This document shows positions 26,966 to 35,491 of a stretch of DNA of 64,000 bases, in pieces. The translations under genes were made by a program, and so were the position numbers. The DNA comes from Bradyrhizobium japonicum USDA 6. Its GTDB lineage: Bacteria > Pseudomonadota > Alphaproteobacteria > Rhizobiales > Xanthobacteraceae. Below the pieces are notes generated by a model. The model was not told the DNA's origin, ran no database searches, and saw only the letters and a list, made by a program, of their open reading frames with translations. Location: assembly GCF_000284375.1 (NCBI RefSeq), contig NC_017249.1, forward strand, positions 9,143,385-9,207,384, read 5' to 3'. Numbering within the stretch: position 1 is the first letter of the stretch; every line of letters begins with the position of its first letter.

Positions 26966-27285
26966 TGTCGCCGTGGGCGGACCCTCGCGGCGCTTCTCTT
27001 TGAGCTTGAATGACGGCTGGAAGAAGTTCACCAGCAGGCGCGCCGCGGCGTAGAGACGTGCCATCACGCGGGCCGTCTCGCCCCCGTCGAAGCGCCCGTA
27101 TCCGACGAGCCGCCGGACCACCGACAGCGCGATGCGGTTGTCGGCAAGGGCGAGCGCGCGACGCTGCGCTTCGGAAAGACCGGTCAGCTGACCGGCGCCT
27201 CGAGGAGACCGAGCTTTCGCGCGGCCAGGTATCGGCCTTCGCCCGCGATGATCGTGCCATCGCTGTCGACGAGCAGCGGGTACCG
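26966..27285 (-). pseudogene. Fused scars of a transposase and a ParB-like protein
   Basis: Minus strand 27125-26966 reads VVRRLVGYGRFDGGETARVM then LLVNFFQPSFKLKEKRREG, a diverged relative of the 1,743-bp IS transposase. Upstream of it, 27285-27121, is ParB/methyltransferase-type text: LLVDSDGTIIAGEGRYLAAR, a frame break, then LTGLSEAQRRALALADNRIA. Both are fragments. They begin at the effector stop codon. Confidence 0.65.
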
Positions 27286-27396
27286 TCAAGTTAACGAATT
27301 GGAGCGGCCGAGGGGTAGACGACCGGCATGCCGACCGCCCGGGACCCTCTTTATCGCCGCCATCGCTTCCCATCGGAAGTGATCAGCTATGCCGTT

Positions 27397-27660
27397 TGGT
27401 TGTATTTCCGGTTTCCCAGCGGCTCATGAAGAAGCTCTTGAAATCCGCCGGCACGCCGCCGCGCGTGATGATCACGGACAAGCGTTCGCACGGCGCTGCG
27501 AGGGCGAAGATGGGCTTTTTCGTCGAACATCGCCAGCACAGAGCTCTCAACAATCGGGCTGAGAATTCTCATCAGCCGACGCGGCAACGCGGCGGATCAT
27601 GAAGCGTTTCAAATCGTCCCGTCAGGCTCAACGGTTTCTGTCACTTCACGTTCCAGGCAT
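27397..27660 (+). pseudogene. IS6-family transposase fragment
   Basis: CGGTTTCCC joins directly to the C-terminal text QRLMKKLLKSAGTPPRVMIT, HRALNNRAENSHQPT and MKRFKSSRQAQRFLS, matching the copy at 49941. About 270 bases in the middle are missing compared with that copy, and there are frame breaks. Confidence 0.75.
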
Positions 27661-27699
27661 CGTAAGTGGATCCGTAATCCCCGGGAAATTGACGAAACC

Positions 27700-27957
27700 T
27701 CAGACTCTCTCCTCAGCAGAGGTGTATCCGCGCCTGCGCTTGGCGCGCTCCAGCCGTCCGAATGCTTCGCCCGCTTCAGCGCTGGCATCGAAAGTCTGCA
27801 CCATCGTCTGGCCGGTCGTGCCGATCCGGCCCCAGTCGCGGATCAGCGAGACCCCGCCGAACAAGGTCGGTTGGATCGAAAGCAAGTAAAACCGCCGCAT
27901 GTTGCGGGTGGTGTCGATGCGGCGAAGGTGAAGCGGCCCTAGCTTAAGGTTCGGCAT
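27700..27957 (-). CDS. WGR-domain protein
   Basis: 85 residues from MPNLKLGPLHLRRIDTTRNM; FYLLSIQPTLFGGVSLIRDW followed by GRIGTTGQTMVQTF is the WGR domain, a nucleic-acid-binding fold found in PARP and in small bacterial proteins. It ends in a basic tail (FGRLERAKRRRGYTSAEERV). The length is usual for the single-domain rhizobial form and the frame is complete. A start 12 codons upstream is possible. Confidence 0.85.
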   Translation of the reverse strand: MPNLKLGPLHLRRIDTTRNMRRFYLLSIQPTLFGGVSLIRDWGRIGTTGQTMVQTFDASAEAGEAFGRLERAKRRRGYTSAEERV

Positions 27958-28181
27958 GCATGGATTCTCGCTTCCTGTGGAAGCGAGGTCCAATGCTTTC
28001 TATGAATCGATCAGGGCCAAACGATTCATTCTCTCGCTACATCAATTGCACCAGGCGGGTGTCTTCGGACTGTGGCGATGATGTGGAGGCTCCACGGCCC
28101 GATTTGAACCCCACCGTCTCGCGGCAAAACCGAGACCGCAGTCTGAACTGATCGAGAAGCTCACTGAATCGCGCCGGAGCT

Positions 28182-29016
28182 AGGGTCTGTACCTAAATAG
28201 CGCCACGTGATTCTCTTGCCTACGTGTTGATTCGGGGGCGAGAGAATGCGCGCTGGTTTGTTTTGGCTGAACGACAGGCAATGGGCGCGTATCGAACCGC
28301 ATCTGCCGAGGGGACTGACGGGGCCGGATCGGGACGACGACCGACGCATCGTCAGCGGCATCATTCACATGCTGCAATCGGGTGCACGATGGCGTGATTG
28401 TCCACGTGAATACGGCCCTTACACGACGATCTACAATCGCTTCAATCGCTGGGCCAAGCGAGGACGATGGTGCGCAATCTTCGAAGCGCTGGCCAAGCCT
28501 GGCGAAGACGGCGTCGTACTGTCGCTCGACTCGACCTCGATTAAAGCTCACCGGTGTGCCTCCGGCGGAAAAGGGGGAGCACAATCAAGCAATCGGCCGC
28601 TCGCGCGGAGGCCGCACGACAAAAATCCATGCGCTGAGCGATCCGCTCTGCCGGCCGGTCGTCCTGCATCTGACTCCAGGCCAAGATGCCGATATCGCTG
28701 CGGCTCCCGATGTCCTGGCGCTCGCGCCACCCATGAGCGTGCTCCTCGCCGACAAAGGGTATGATGGCGACAAGCTTCGCGGCGCAATCATTCGTCGTGG
28801 CGCCAAGCCCGTAATCCCCAATAAATCTAACCGTGTCGTCATCCATCGCTTCAACAAACGCGCCTACAAAGGACGAAATGTCATCGAACGCTGCTTTTGC
28901 AGGCTCAAGGACTTCCGGCGCATCGCCACGCGATATGACAAGCTCGCCCGTAATTTTTTGGCCGCTGTTCATCTCGCCGCTCTCGTCGCATATTGGCTCA
29001 ATTGAGTCTGGACCCT
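28182..29016 (+). mobile_element. IS5-family (IS427-like) element
   Basis: The ends TAGGGTCTGTACC and GGACCCTAG are inverted, and CTAG occurs at both edges, fitting the TA-type target duplication of this group. It carries one transposase in two overlapping frames. Confidence 0.72.
28246..29005 (+). CDS. IS5-family transposase read by frameshift
   Basis: Frame 1 gives the N-terminal half (MRAGLFWLNDRQWARIEPHL; WRDCPREYGPYTTIYNRFNR; LSLDSTSIKAHRC). At GGAAAAGGGGG near 28567 the reading must move to the next frame: QAIGRSRGGRTTKIHALSDP, LLADKGYDGDKLR, RNVIERCFCRLKDFRRIATR and a stop at 29005. The D, D and E residues are all present. IS427-type elements use programmed frameshifting at such slippery runs, so this is likely functional rather than broken. 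Confidence 0.8.
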
Positions 29017-29361
29017 AGGTCCAAGCATTGTCGATCCAGCAGCCTCAGCAAGGTTTGAAAGCTGACTAGGTGACATCGGTGCAGCCGTTGAGCGATCGAC
29101 GGAGCAATTGCGGACGAACGGGAAATCGAAGTCCGGACACGGGTGAATTATGGAATGACACCCGGGCACTTCTTTGCCGGTGCTGCTGCAGAGAATCAAG
29201 CGCGCGATGTGGTCGGACATCGCCGACCTGCGTCTGGCAGCCCGACCAACCTTATGGGGTGTTGAAGAAGCGCGCGGCCTCTTAAAGGCCGCATTCTCTG
29301 TGGTAGGGCAGTATCTGAAAGCGCGTATGGCCGCGCAACCTGAGGCGAGAGGAGGATTCCG

Positions 29362-29583
29362 ATGTTCGAGGCTAAAGACTATCGCGTGTGCTGCCATCAC
29401 TTTGTCACCCCGACCGACCGCGCCGTCTACCCGGCGCAAGAGCCCTTACTAACCTACTCTGAGGCCCTCCGGCAGGTGCAGACCGAGCAGGCCAAGGGCT
29501 ACATGGTGGCCTGGGTCATCGATCGCACCGGAGCAGGCGCCACCAATGAGATTGGTGGTTCGAACGCATCGGTTCGACGTTGA
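29362..29583 (+). CDS. Small hypothetical protein
   Basis: 73 residues (MFEAKDYRVCCHHFVTPTDR; YSEALRQVQTEQAKGYMVAW). GAGAGGAGGATTCCG precedes the ATG, a good ribosome site. The end crosses a CCACCAAT/ATTGGTGG hairpin and may be a replacement C-terminus. No family was recognised. Confidence 0.45.
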   Translation: MFEAKDYRVCCHHFVTPTDRAVYPAQEPLLTYSEALRQVQTEQAKGYMVAWVIDRTGAGATNEIGGSNASVRR

Positions 29584-30107
29584 TCGTAAGCGCAGCTCTG
29601 GCCCTTGGATTGGCGCTTGACGTCTGTTTTGATTACGGTGTGAGCCGGCACGGCTTCCACTTTTCCGACAACGTTGACGCTGGCCTCAAGCGCCTGCCTG
29701 TCGTCGAACCACTTTTTAGAGCTTGATCACATGATCGCAGCCGCGCCGAAGATCGAAGAGGCTGCAATGCCGTTTCCACGCCGAGTCACAAGCAGAAGAA
29801 ACTCAACCAGGACTCGCGCTGGTCAGCGTCATCAGAAACTGTGCACGCTCGACAGGACGATCGAGCCAGTGCGTCGAGGTCTATTCCTGCATAGGAGGAC
29901 GCGGCGAGGCGGCGGGAAAGTTGGAAGGTTGGGATCCAGCAAGGTCCCGATTCGCGCGCTGTACCTCGGCGGTCCCAAACACGAGGACGCAGAGAGGTCT
30001 GTTTTGGGCGCGGGATTTTGGCTGGGACACGAGCCCGTCAGAGCGTTGCCGCCGCCGCTCTGAAATGGTCGGGAAACCTTCCGATCGTGCGAGACTCTTA
30101 TCTAACC
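29584..30107. other. Gap without a recognised gene
   Basis: Open frames on the + strand here have poor protein character. No repeat or IS end was identified. Confidence 0.35.
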
Positions 30108-30452
30108 TCACTTGTGATCCGCTCCCCTCGAGACTTTTGGAAGATATCCCAACTGCCGTTCCAGAGCAGCTAAGGTTCGACGGGCCGAATCCAATCTCGC
30201 AGTCGCCTCGACCAGGTCGGCCCATGTTTTATCCGACCGTGCAACCGCCGTGGAGCCGGTCTCAAACAGGTTGTTGTTGAGATGCGGGGCCGCTTCGCCT
30301 CGCAGGGCACGCTCCAAATCGAGCAGGGTGCTCGTCAGCGCTCGATGCGCGCACGCGTCCTCTCGTTCCAGGTTTTCCGCCACGTCGAGCGCCGCACGAT
30401 AGTGTCGTATCGCTGCAACGACTCTGCTCTCGAGGTCGGGCTCATCGCTCAT
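30108..30452 (-). CDS. Hypothetical helical protein
   Basis: 114 residues from MSDEPDLESRVVAAIRHYRA with GTGGAGAGAAAAGCAG upstream. Two helical halves (ALDVAENLEREDACAHRALT; LVEATARLDSARRTLAALER). No family was recognised. It is cut off from further upstream sequence by the IS66 end at 30511. Confidence 0.55.
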   Translation of the reverse strand: MSDEPDLESRVVAAIRHYRAALDVAENLEREDACAHRALTSTLLDLERALRGEAAPHLNNNLFETGSTAVARSDKTWADLVEATARLDSARRTLAALERQLGYLPKVSRGADHK

Positions 30453-30646
30453 CTGCTTTTCTCTCCACGAATCTTTGAGCAATTTGTGTCGGTCTGAACG
30501 AGCAAAAATTGTAAGCGGAGCTTTTCTCCCATTTGATTGACTGGTTTCGCTTCGGCTTTCGCTCTGCGATCCTTGGCTTGTCAGAGAGCCGAGAGGAGAC
30601 TGAAGGCGATGGAACAATCGGGGGAGGAGCCGAAGCTGATGGCTTT

Positions 30647-31006
30647 GTGGGGAAGCTTACGCGCCGGACGCGTTCTGGATGCCGGTTATGGTCTGCGGAG
30701 ATCAAGGGGCGCGCTGTTTTCGAGAGCATGAAGCCCGACGCCCGGGTATGTGATGTCGCACGGCGTTATGGTGTGAAGGCCCAGCAGTTGACGACGTGGC
30801 GCAGATTGGCGCGTGCTGGCCGGCTCGCATTGGTCACGGACGACGCGGCGGATTTCGTGTCGATCGAGCTGAGCGATCCAGTGGCGTCAGGCAAGAGCGA
30901 GGGGCCCGTCGAGATTACGATTGGCAAGGTTTCGGTCCGCCTGGATGCGGACGTGTCGGCGGTGCGGATCGCGGAGATCGTGACTGCGATCGAGCGCGGC
31001 GCATGA
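30647..31006 (+). CDS. tnpA: IS66 accessory protein TnpA (OrfA), start uncertain
   Basis: The helix-turn-helix text RLWSAEIKGRAVFESMKPDA then RVCDVARRYGVKAQQLTTWR matches IS66 TnpA. A GTG at 30647 is the earliest sensible start; the first ATG in this frame is 30728. An overlapping ATG frame at 30609 belongs to another frame, so a 5' shift is possible. The stop overlaps tnpB by ATGA. Confidence 0.7.
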   Translation: MGKLTRRTRSGCRLWSAEIKGRAVFESMKPDARVCDVARRYGVKAQQLTTWRRLARAGRLALVTDDAADFVSIELSDPVASGKSEGPVEITIGKVSVRLDADVSAVRIAEIVTAIERGA

Positions 31007-31359
31007 TCATTCCGGCGCAGGGACTGCGGATTGTGCTTGCTGTGCGTCCTGTTGACTTCCGGTGCGGGCACGACGCGCTGGCCGGTCTTGTGCAAAACAC
31101 GCTTGGGCTCGATCCGCATTCGGGCCTGATCGTGGTTTTTCGTTCGAAGCGCGCCGACCGGCTGAAGATTTTGCTATGGGACGGCACGGGCCTCGTTTTG
31201 GTCTACAAGCGCCTTGGCCGCGATGGTCGTTTCGAGTGGCCGCAGATCAGCGACGGCGTCATGCATCTGACGCGCGTGCAGTTCGAAGCGCTGTTTGAAG
31301 GGCTGAACTGGAAGCGAGTGGGCGAACGGATTGTCGCGACGCCAGCTGCGGCGAACTGA
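31003..31359 (+). CDS. tnpB: IS66 accessory protein TnpB (OrfB)
   Basis: 118 residues. MIIPAQGLRIVLAVRPVDFR, LVQNTLGLDPHSGLIVVFRS, and KRADRLKILLWDGTGLVLVY are hallmark TnpB text. The start overlaps the tnpA stop (ATGA). Required with TnpA for IS66 transposition. Frame complete. Confidence 0.92.
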   Translation: MIIPAQGLRIVLAVRPVDFRCGHDALAGLVQNTLGLDPHSGLIVVFRSKRADRLKILLWDGTGLVLVYKRLGRDGRFEWPQISDGVMHLTRVQFEALFEGLNWKRVGERIVATPAAAN

Positions 31360-31763
31360 CTCAGACCCGACAACCTGTTTCGCGCGGGGCTTTGGGATGA
31401 TAGCTTGCGGATGTGCCGCCGTCCCCCATTGATCCCGCCCGTCTTGCAGCGCTGCCCGCCGATTTGCGCGCGCTCTTCCGCGCGCAGGAAGCGATGATTG
31501 AAGCCGAGCGTCGTCGCGCAGACGATGAATGCTCGGCGCGCCTTCATGTCGAGAGTGAACTGGCTGCGTCCAAAGAGAGCGTCGAACGCCTCGAACTGCT
31601 CGTGAAGGAGTACGAGAGAGCTGGCCCCCGGTTGTTTGGACAGCGCCCCGCTGGATTTAAGTGGATTCCTGCCGGGTTATGCTGAACGCGGGGCTTTACG
31701 ATTTTGTCGTTGCGTCGGGAGGGCGTAGCCCGACCAGAGCGACGACAAAATCGTCGGCGACGG

Positions 31764-32591
31764 TCATGCGGCCATCACCATAGCTTGCGTGCCGAAGTAA
31801 GCCTCGTCGGGCGTGCGCCCGTCAAGGCTCGAGTGAGGGCGTCCCTGATTGTAGAAGGCCAGATACTTGGCAATTGACGCTCGCGCCTCGGACACGCTGT
31901 CGTAGGCGCGGAGATAAACTTCTTCGTATTTGACCGTGCGCCAGAGCCGCTCGACAAACACGTTGTCGCGCCAGGCGCCCTTGCCGTCCATGCTGATGGC
32001 GATCTTCGCGTCCAGCAGCACATCGGTGAACTCGAGGCTGGTGAACTGGCTGCCCTGATCCGTGTTGAAAATCTCGGGCCTGCCGTGCTTCGCCAACGCC
32101 TCCTGGACCGCTTGGACGCAGAAGGCCGCCTCCATTGTGATCGAGACGCGATGGGCCAGGACCCGTCGGCTGAACACATCGACGACCGCCGCGAGATAGA
32201 CGAAGCCACGCCGCATCGGAATGTAGGTGATGTCCATTGCCCACGCATGGTCGGGCCGCTCGATCTTCAATCCGCGCAACAGGTACGGGTAGATCTTGTG
32301 ACCCGGAGCCGGCTTGCTCGTGTTCGGGCGACGATAGACCGCCTCGATCCCCATGCGCTTCATCAGCGTCGCGATGTGGCGGCGACCGGCGTATACCCCC
32401 TCCCGCCGCAGCAACGATCGCAGCATACGCGCTCCCGCGAAGGGATAATCGAGATGCAGCTCATCGAGCCGACGCATCAAGGCAAGGTCCTCGGCCGAAA
32501 CTGGCCGAGGTTCATAGTAGACCGTGCTGCGAGCCAGCTTCAGGACCTTCGCCTGGCGCACGATAGAAAGATCATGACCGCGGTCGATCAT
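31764..32591 (-). CDS. IS3-family transposase OrfB, copy B
   Basis: 275 residues, indistinguishable at protein level from copy A except for silent or near-silent changes. Catalytic D, D and E present. Confidence 0.93.
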   Translation of the reverse strand: MIDRGHDLSIVRQAKVLKLARSTVYYEPRPVSAEDLALMRRLDELHLDYPFAGARMLRSLLRREGVYAGRRHIATLMKRMGIEAVYRRPNTSKPAPGHKIYPYLLRGLKIERPDHAWAMDITYIPMRRGFVYLAAVVDVFSRRVLAHRVSITMEAAFCVQAVQEALAKHGRPEIFNTDQGSQFTSLEFTDVLLDAKIAISMDGKGAWRDNVFVERLWRTVKYEEVYLRAYDSVSEARASIAKYLAFYNQGRPHSSLDGRTPDEAYFGTQAMVMAA

Positions 32592-32893
32592 CGCTTTGCG
32601 CTCAGCAGGCCCGCCTTGGTGAGCGCGCCGGACAAAAAATCGTTTTCCAACGCCAGCTCGCCGATCTTGGCATGTAACGCCTTCAAATCGACCGGCGTCT
32701 CGGCCGATGTCTTGTCATGCCCAAACACGCCGGCGGCGCCTTCCAGGAGCTGGTTTTTCCAGATCGTGATCTGGTTCGGATGAACATCAAACAGTTGCGC
32801 CAGCTCCGCCAGTGTCTTGTCTCCTTTGACCGCAGCCAAAGCAACCTTCGCCTTGAATGCCGGAGAATGCGTCCGGCGGCTCTTCTTCGTCAT
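32588..32893 (-). CDS. IS3-family transposase OrfA, copy B
   Basis: 101 residues identical in the translated text to copy A; ATGA overlap with orfB. Confidence 0.9.
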   Translation of the reverse strand: MTKKSRRTHSPAFKAKVALAAVKGDKTLAELAQLFDVHPNQITIWKNQLLEGAAGVFGHDKTSAETPVDLKALHAKIGELALENDFLSGALTKAGLLSAKR

Positions 32894-33352
32894 CTTCGCT
32901 CCTGATTCGCAGCAAGAATCCTCGCCGCTGTCAGGCAGAAAATCCACTCAAGCTACTGTCCGAATTTGCGGGGCCAGCTCTCTCGACGATGGTTGCGTTG
33001 AGTTGGACACCAATCCCGTCGAAAATCAAATCAGGCCGCTGACTCTGACGCGTAAAAATAGTTTATTTGCTGGTCACGACGAAGGTGGTCGTTCATGGGC
33101 GCGCATAGCTTCGCTCATCGCCACCTGCAAAATCAACAGCGTGGAGCCCTACGTCTGGATGAAAGCGACGCTCAAAGCGATCGCAACCGGTCACCCGCAG
33201 TCCCGGATCGACGAGCTGGTCGTTCGGCCGCACCTCGTAATTCTCCGTCGTTGCCGCCTCCATACCCCCCGCCAACGATTTGCAAACACGTTGATCAACA
33301 GACTGCAATCCCCACGCCAAACCTTTGCGAATGGGACGCGAACGTCGCTTAC

Positions 33353-34184
33353 GGTTCTTCAGCGTCTGATGCCAGCGCTCGATCTTTCCCTGGGTCTGAG
33401 GATGGTACGGAGCGCCGCGCACGTGCTGCATGCCCTTCTGGTCGAGCCACTCGGCCAGATCATCCGCCACGTAACTCGAACCATTGTCGCTGAGAAGCCT
33501 TGGCCGGTGCGCGACGGCGCCGTCGTCTTGTCCTTGATCTCGTTCGCGGCCTTGATCACCACATAGACCGGGCTGGTGATGAGGTCATGCGCCTTCAGCA
33601 GCCGATAGACCGACGCCTCGGATACAAAGTACTTTCGTTCGTCGGTGAACCGCACGGCCAGCTCGCGTGGCGACAGCTCAGGTAACTCCAGCGCCAGGTC
33701 GATGATCTAGCCCCGCACATCGTCCGGGATGCGGTTCCAGACCCGGTCTGGTCGAGACCGATGATCGGCCAGAGCGGCGATGCCGCCCTCGCGGTAACGA
33801 TCATGCTAGCGATAGAATGTGGCGCGCGGGATCCCGAGCTTGTCCAGCGTGCGCTTGGCCGGAGGTGCGATTGCTCGACCAAATGGATGAATCTCGGCCT
33901 TCTCTGAGGCGGGATACCTCATGCCTCGTCCTCCCCATCTCCGTTCATACTTTTTTTGAGCAGACGGTTCTCCAGCGTCAGATCGGCGACGGCCTCCTTC
34001 AAGGCGCCGGCCTCCCGGCGGAGGTCCTTCACCTCGCCGGAGGTCGCAGCTCGTGCCGTGTCGCCGGCCAGGCGGCGCTTGCCGGCCTCGAGAAACTCCT
34101 TGGACCAGCCGTAATAGATCGAGGCGGCAATGCCTTCTCGGCGACAAAGCTCGGAGATGTTCTCCTCGCCGCGCAATCCTTCTA
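33353..34184 (-). pseudogene. Second IS3-type element (IS3b), copy 1, truncated at both ends
   Basis: OrfA text on the minus strand: CRREGIAASIYYGWSKEFLE and KEAVADLTLENRLLKKSMNG. OrfB starts near 33922 (MRYPASEKAEIHPF) and has ELAVRFTDERKYFVSEASVY and WLDQKGMQHVRGAPYHPQTQ. Compared with copy 2 about 190 bases are missing inside orfB, between two GACGGC words (junction near 33515). IS66 cuts the left end and IS630 the right. Confidence 0.82.
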
Positions 34185-35300
34185 GTACCCGGAATCAGAG
34201 CTGAGTGATACGGCGGCCTTTGAAACGGCGTTGACGGACCTTTTTCTTGGTCCAGACGAAGGGCTCGGCTCTGTCGTTGTATGCGTTGACGTAGGCATCG
34301 ATGTGTTCCTGAAGCTGCTTGAGGCTCGTGAAGGAGGTGCCGCTGAGCGACTGCCCCTGCAAGGGAAAACCATACTTCGACCTGATTGAGCCATGACGCA
34401 CTTGTCGGCGTGAAATGAAATTGCACGTTGGGGTGGGCCTTGAGCCAGTCCTCGTTCTTTTTATGGGTGTTGAGGTTGTCGAGGATGACGTGAAGCTTGC
34501 GGTTCGGAAAAGCCGCGGTGACGCTGTTCATGAAATCGAGAAACTCGACGCGGCGCCGGCGTTTTGAATGGGTCGCGATGATCTTTCCGGTGGCGACTTC
34601 GAGCGCCGCAAACAATGTTGTGGTGCCATGCCGCTTGTAATCGTGGCTTTGGCCGGTCAAGGCGCGGCCATTGGGCAACTTCAGATAACCCTGCGCTCGC
34701 TCCAAAGCCTGGATCGAGGGCTTCTCGTCCACGCACAGCACAATGGCCTTCGCCGGCGGCGCGACATAGAGGCCGACAACATCGGCGGCTTTGGCCGTAA
34801 AGTTCGGGTCGTTGCTCTCGCACCAGGACTTGCGAGCCACCAGGTCAATCTTGTGGCTGCGCAGGAACCGCCAGACATATTGGACATCGACATCGCCCAG
34901 CGCCTCGGCCAGCAGGGGGCCGGTCCAGCGCGCAAACCCTTGCGGTGGCGGCTTATCCAGCAGCTTCAGAATCCGCTTGTCGGTCGTCTTCGTATAGATC
35001 GGCTGCTTGCCAGGCCGCGGCTTGTCTTGCAGCCCTTCAAGGCCATGGTCGGCATAGCGATGCCGCCAAAGGCTGACAATCCGCGGCTGGACCCCAACTT
35101 CCTTGGCGATCGACCGGGTGCTGCGCCCATCCGCCGCCAACAGAACTATCCGCGCCCGCTTCAAATCGCGCTGCAACGTCACCGGTGAGCGACAGCACGC
35201 CTCAAGCACCTTGCGATCTTTCCTCGAAAGGTGGACTTCTCTTGCTTCGGGTATCATCCCGACCTTGAATCACGACTCACGTTCCAAGAAAAGTGGGTAC
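34185..35300 (-). mobile_element. IS630-family element
   Basis: The ends GTACCCGG and GTGGGTAC are inverted and each is flanked by TA (34183-34184 and 35301-35302), the target of the IS630/Tc1 superfamily. It truncates IS3b copy 1 on its left. Confidence 0.78.
34195..35257 (-). pseudogene. IS630-family transposase with a one-base shift
   Basis: MIPEAREVHLSRKDRKVLEA, then the helix-turn-helix TRSIAKEVGVQPRIVSLWRH, CVDEKPSIQALER, LHVILDNLNTHKK and ASWLNQVEVWFS: D, D and E (in the WLNQVE region) are present. After VWFS one extra base (near 34362) shifts the frame. The true ending, LQGQSLSGTSFTSLKQLQEH and KKKVRQRRFKGRRITQL, is one frame over. Expression of the full protein would need a slip. 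Confidence 0.85.
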
Positions 35301-35332
35301 TAGTATTCACTCGCGTCCGGCTGGTGACACAA

Positions 35333-35436
35333 TGTCGGCAACCCGACTCTGCGTCTCGTGCTGCGCAGAAGAGACGCATCATCCTATTGTCATTGAAGCT
35401 TAACTACACAGAGTCTCTGGTGGCACATCAATTGCT
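35333..35436 (+). promoter_or_regulatory. Sigma-54 promoter with near-match NifA upstream site
   Basis: TGGCACATCAATTGCT at 35421-35436 fits the -24/-12 consensus TGGCAC-N5-TTGCT exactly, with GG and GC ten bases apart. It lies 56 bases before the kamA-like ATG. TGT-N10-ACT at 35333-35348 differs from the NifA site TGT-N10-ACA in the last base and sits about 75-90 bases further upstream, a usual distance. Confidence 0.75.
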
Positions 35437-35491
35437 AGTCCAGACTTTGCCCGGGGATCAGTTCCGGTCCACGCGCTGGGGAGAATCAGCT

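Larger units (their letters stand above)
31617..32981 (-). mobile_element. IS3-family element, copy B
   Basis: Same ends as copy A (AGAGCTGGCC/GGCCAGCTCT), one base longer, with a handful of substitutions. Flanks are GAG left and CTC right, so no target duplication remains. Confidence 0.9.
31413..33239 (+). pseudogene. tnpC: IS66 transposase TnpC, ends only, interrupted by IS3 copy B
   Basis: The N-terminal piece (31413-31616) reads MPPSPIDPARLAALPADLRA with a coiled region; the C-terminal piece (32982-33239) reads ELDTNPVENQIRPLTLTRKN and SRIDELVVRPH. TnpC is normally about 500 residues, so most of the catalytic part is gone. The loss of the 3-bp duplication around copy B fits a deletion that started at the IS edge. 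Confidence 0.82.
30511..33352 (+). mobile_element. IS66-family element with IS3 copy B inside and a deleted tnpC
   Basis: The ends GTAAGCGGAGC (30511) and GTCGCTTAC (33352) are the inverted GTAAGCG termini of IS66 elements. Inside are tnpA, tnpB and both ends of tnpC, with IS3 copy B replacing the middle. The flanks do not show a common 8-bp duplication. Confidence 0.82.

Noticed and set aside
26567..27373. Long minus-strand open frame (268 codons) over the effector 3' end
   Set aside because: Its second half is the antisense of the effector protease domain and its first half joins two unrelated scars; it is an accidental fusion of frames.
28095..28160. tRNA-like words (CCCGATTTGAACCCC) on the minus strand
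   Set aside because: A T-arm-like word is present, but I could not build acceptor, D and anticodon arms around it.
8355..32981. Shared CTC at the left of IS3 copy A and right of copy B as proof of recombination between them
   Set aside because: A three-base match is expected by chance too often, and the other two flanks (CCG, GAG) do not match.
33806..34360. Apparent 185-residue C-terminal extension of the IS630 transposase
   Set aside because: It arises only after the one-base shift near 34362 and reads through IS3b sequence in the wrong frame.
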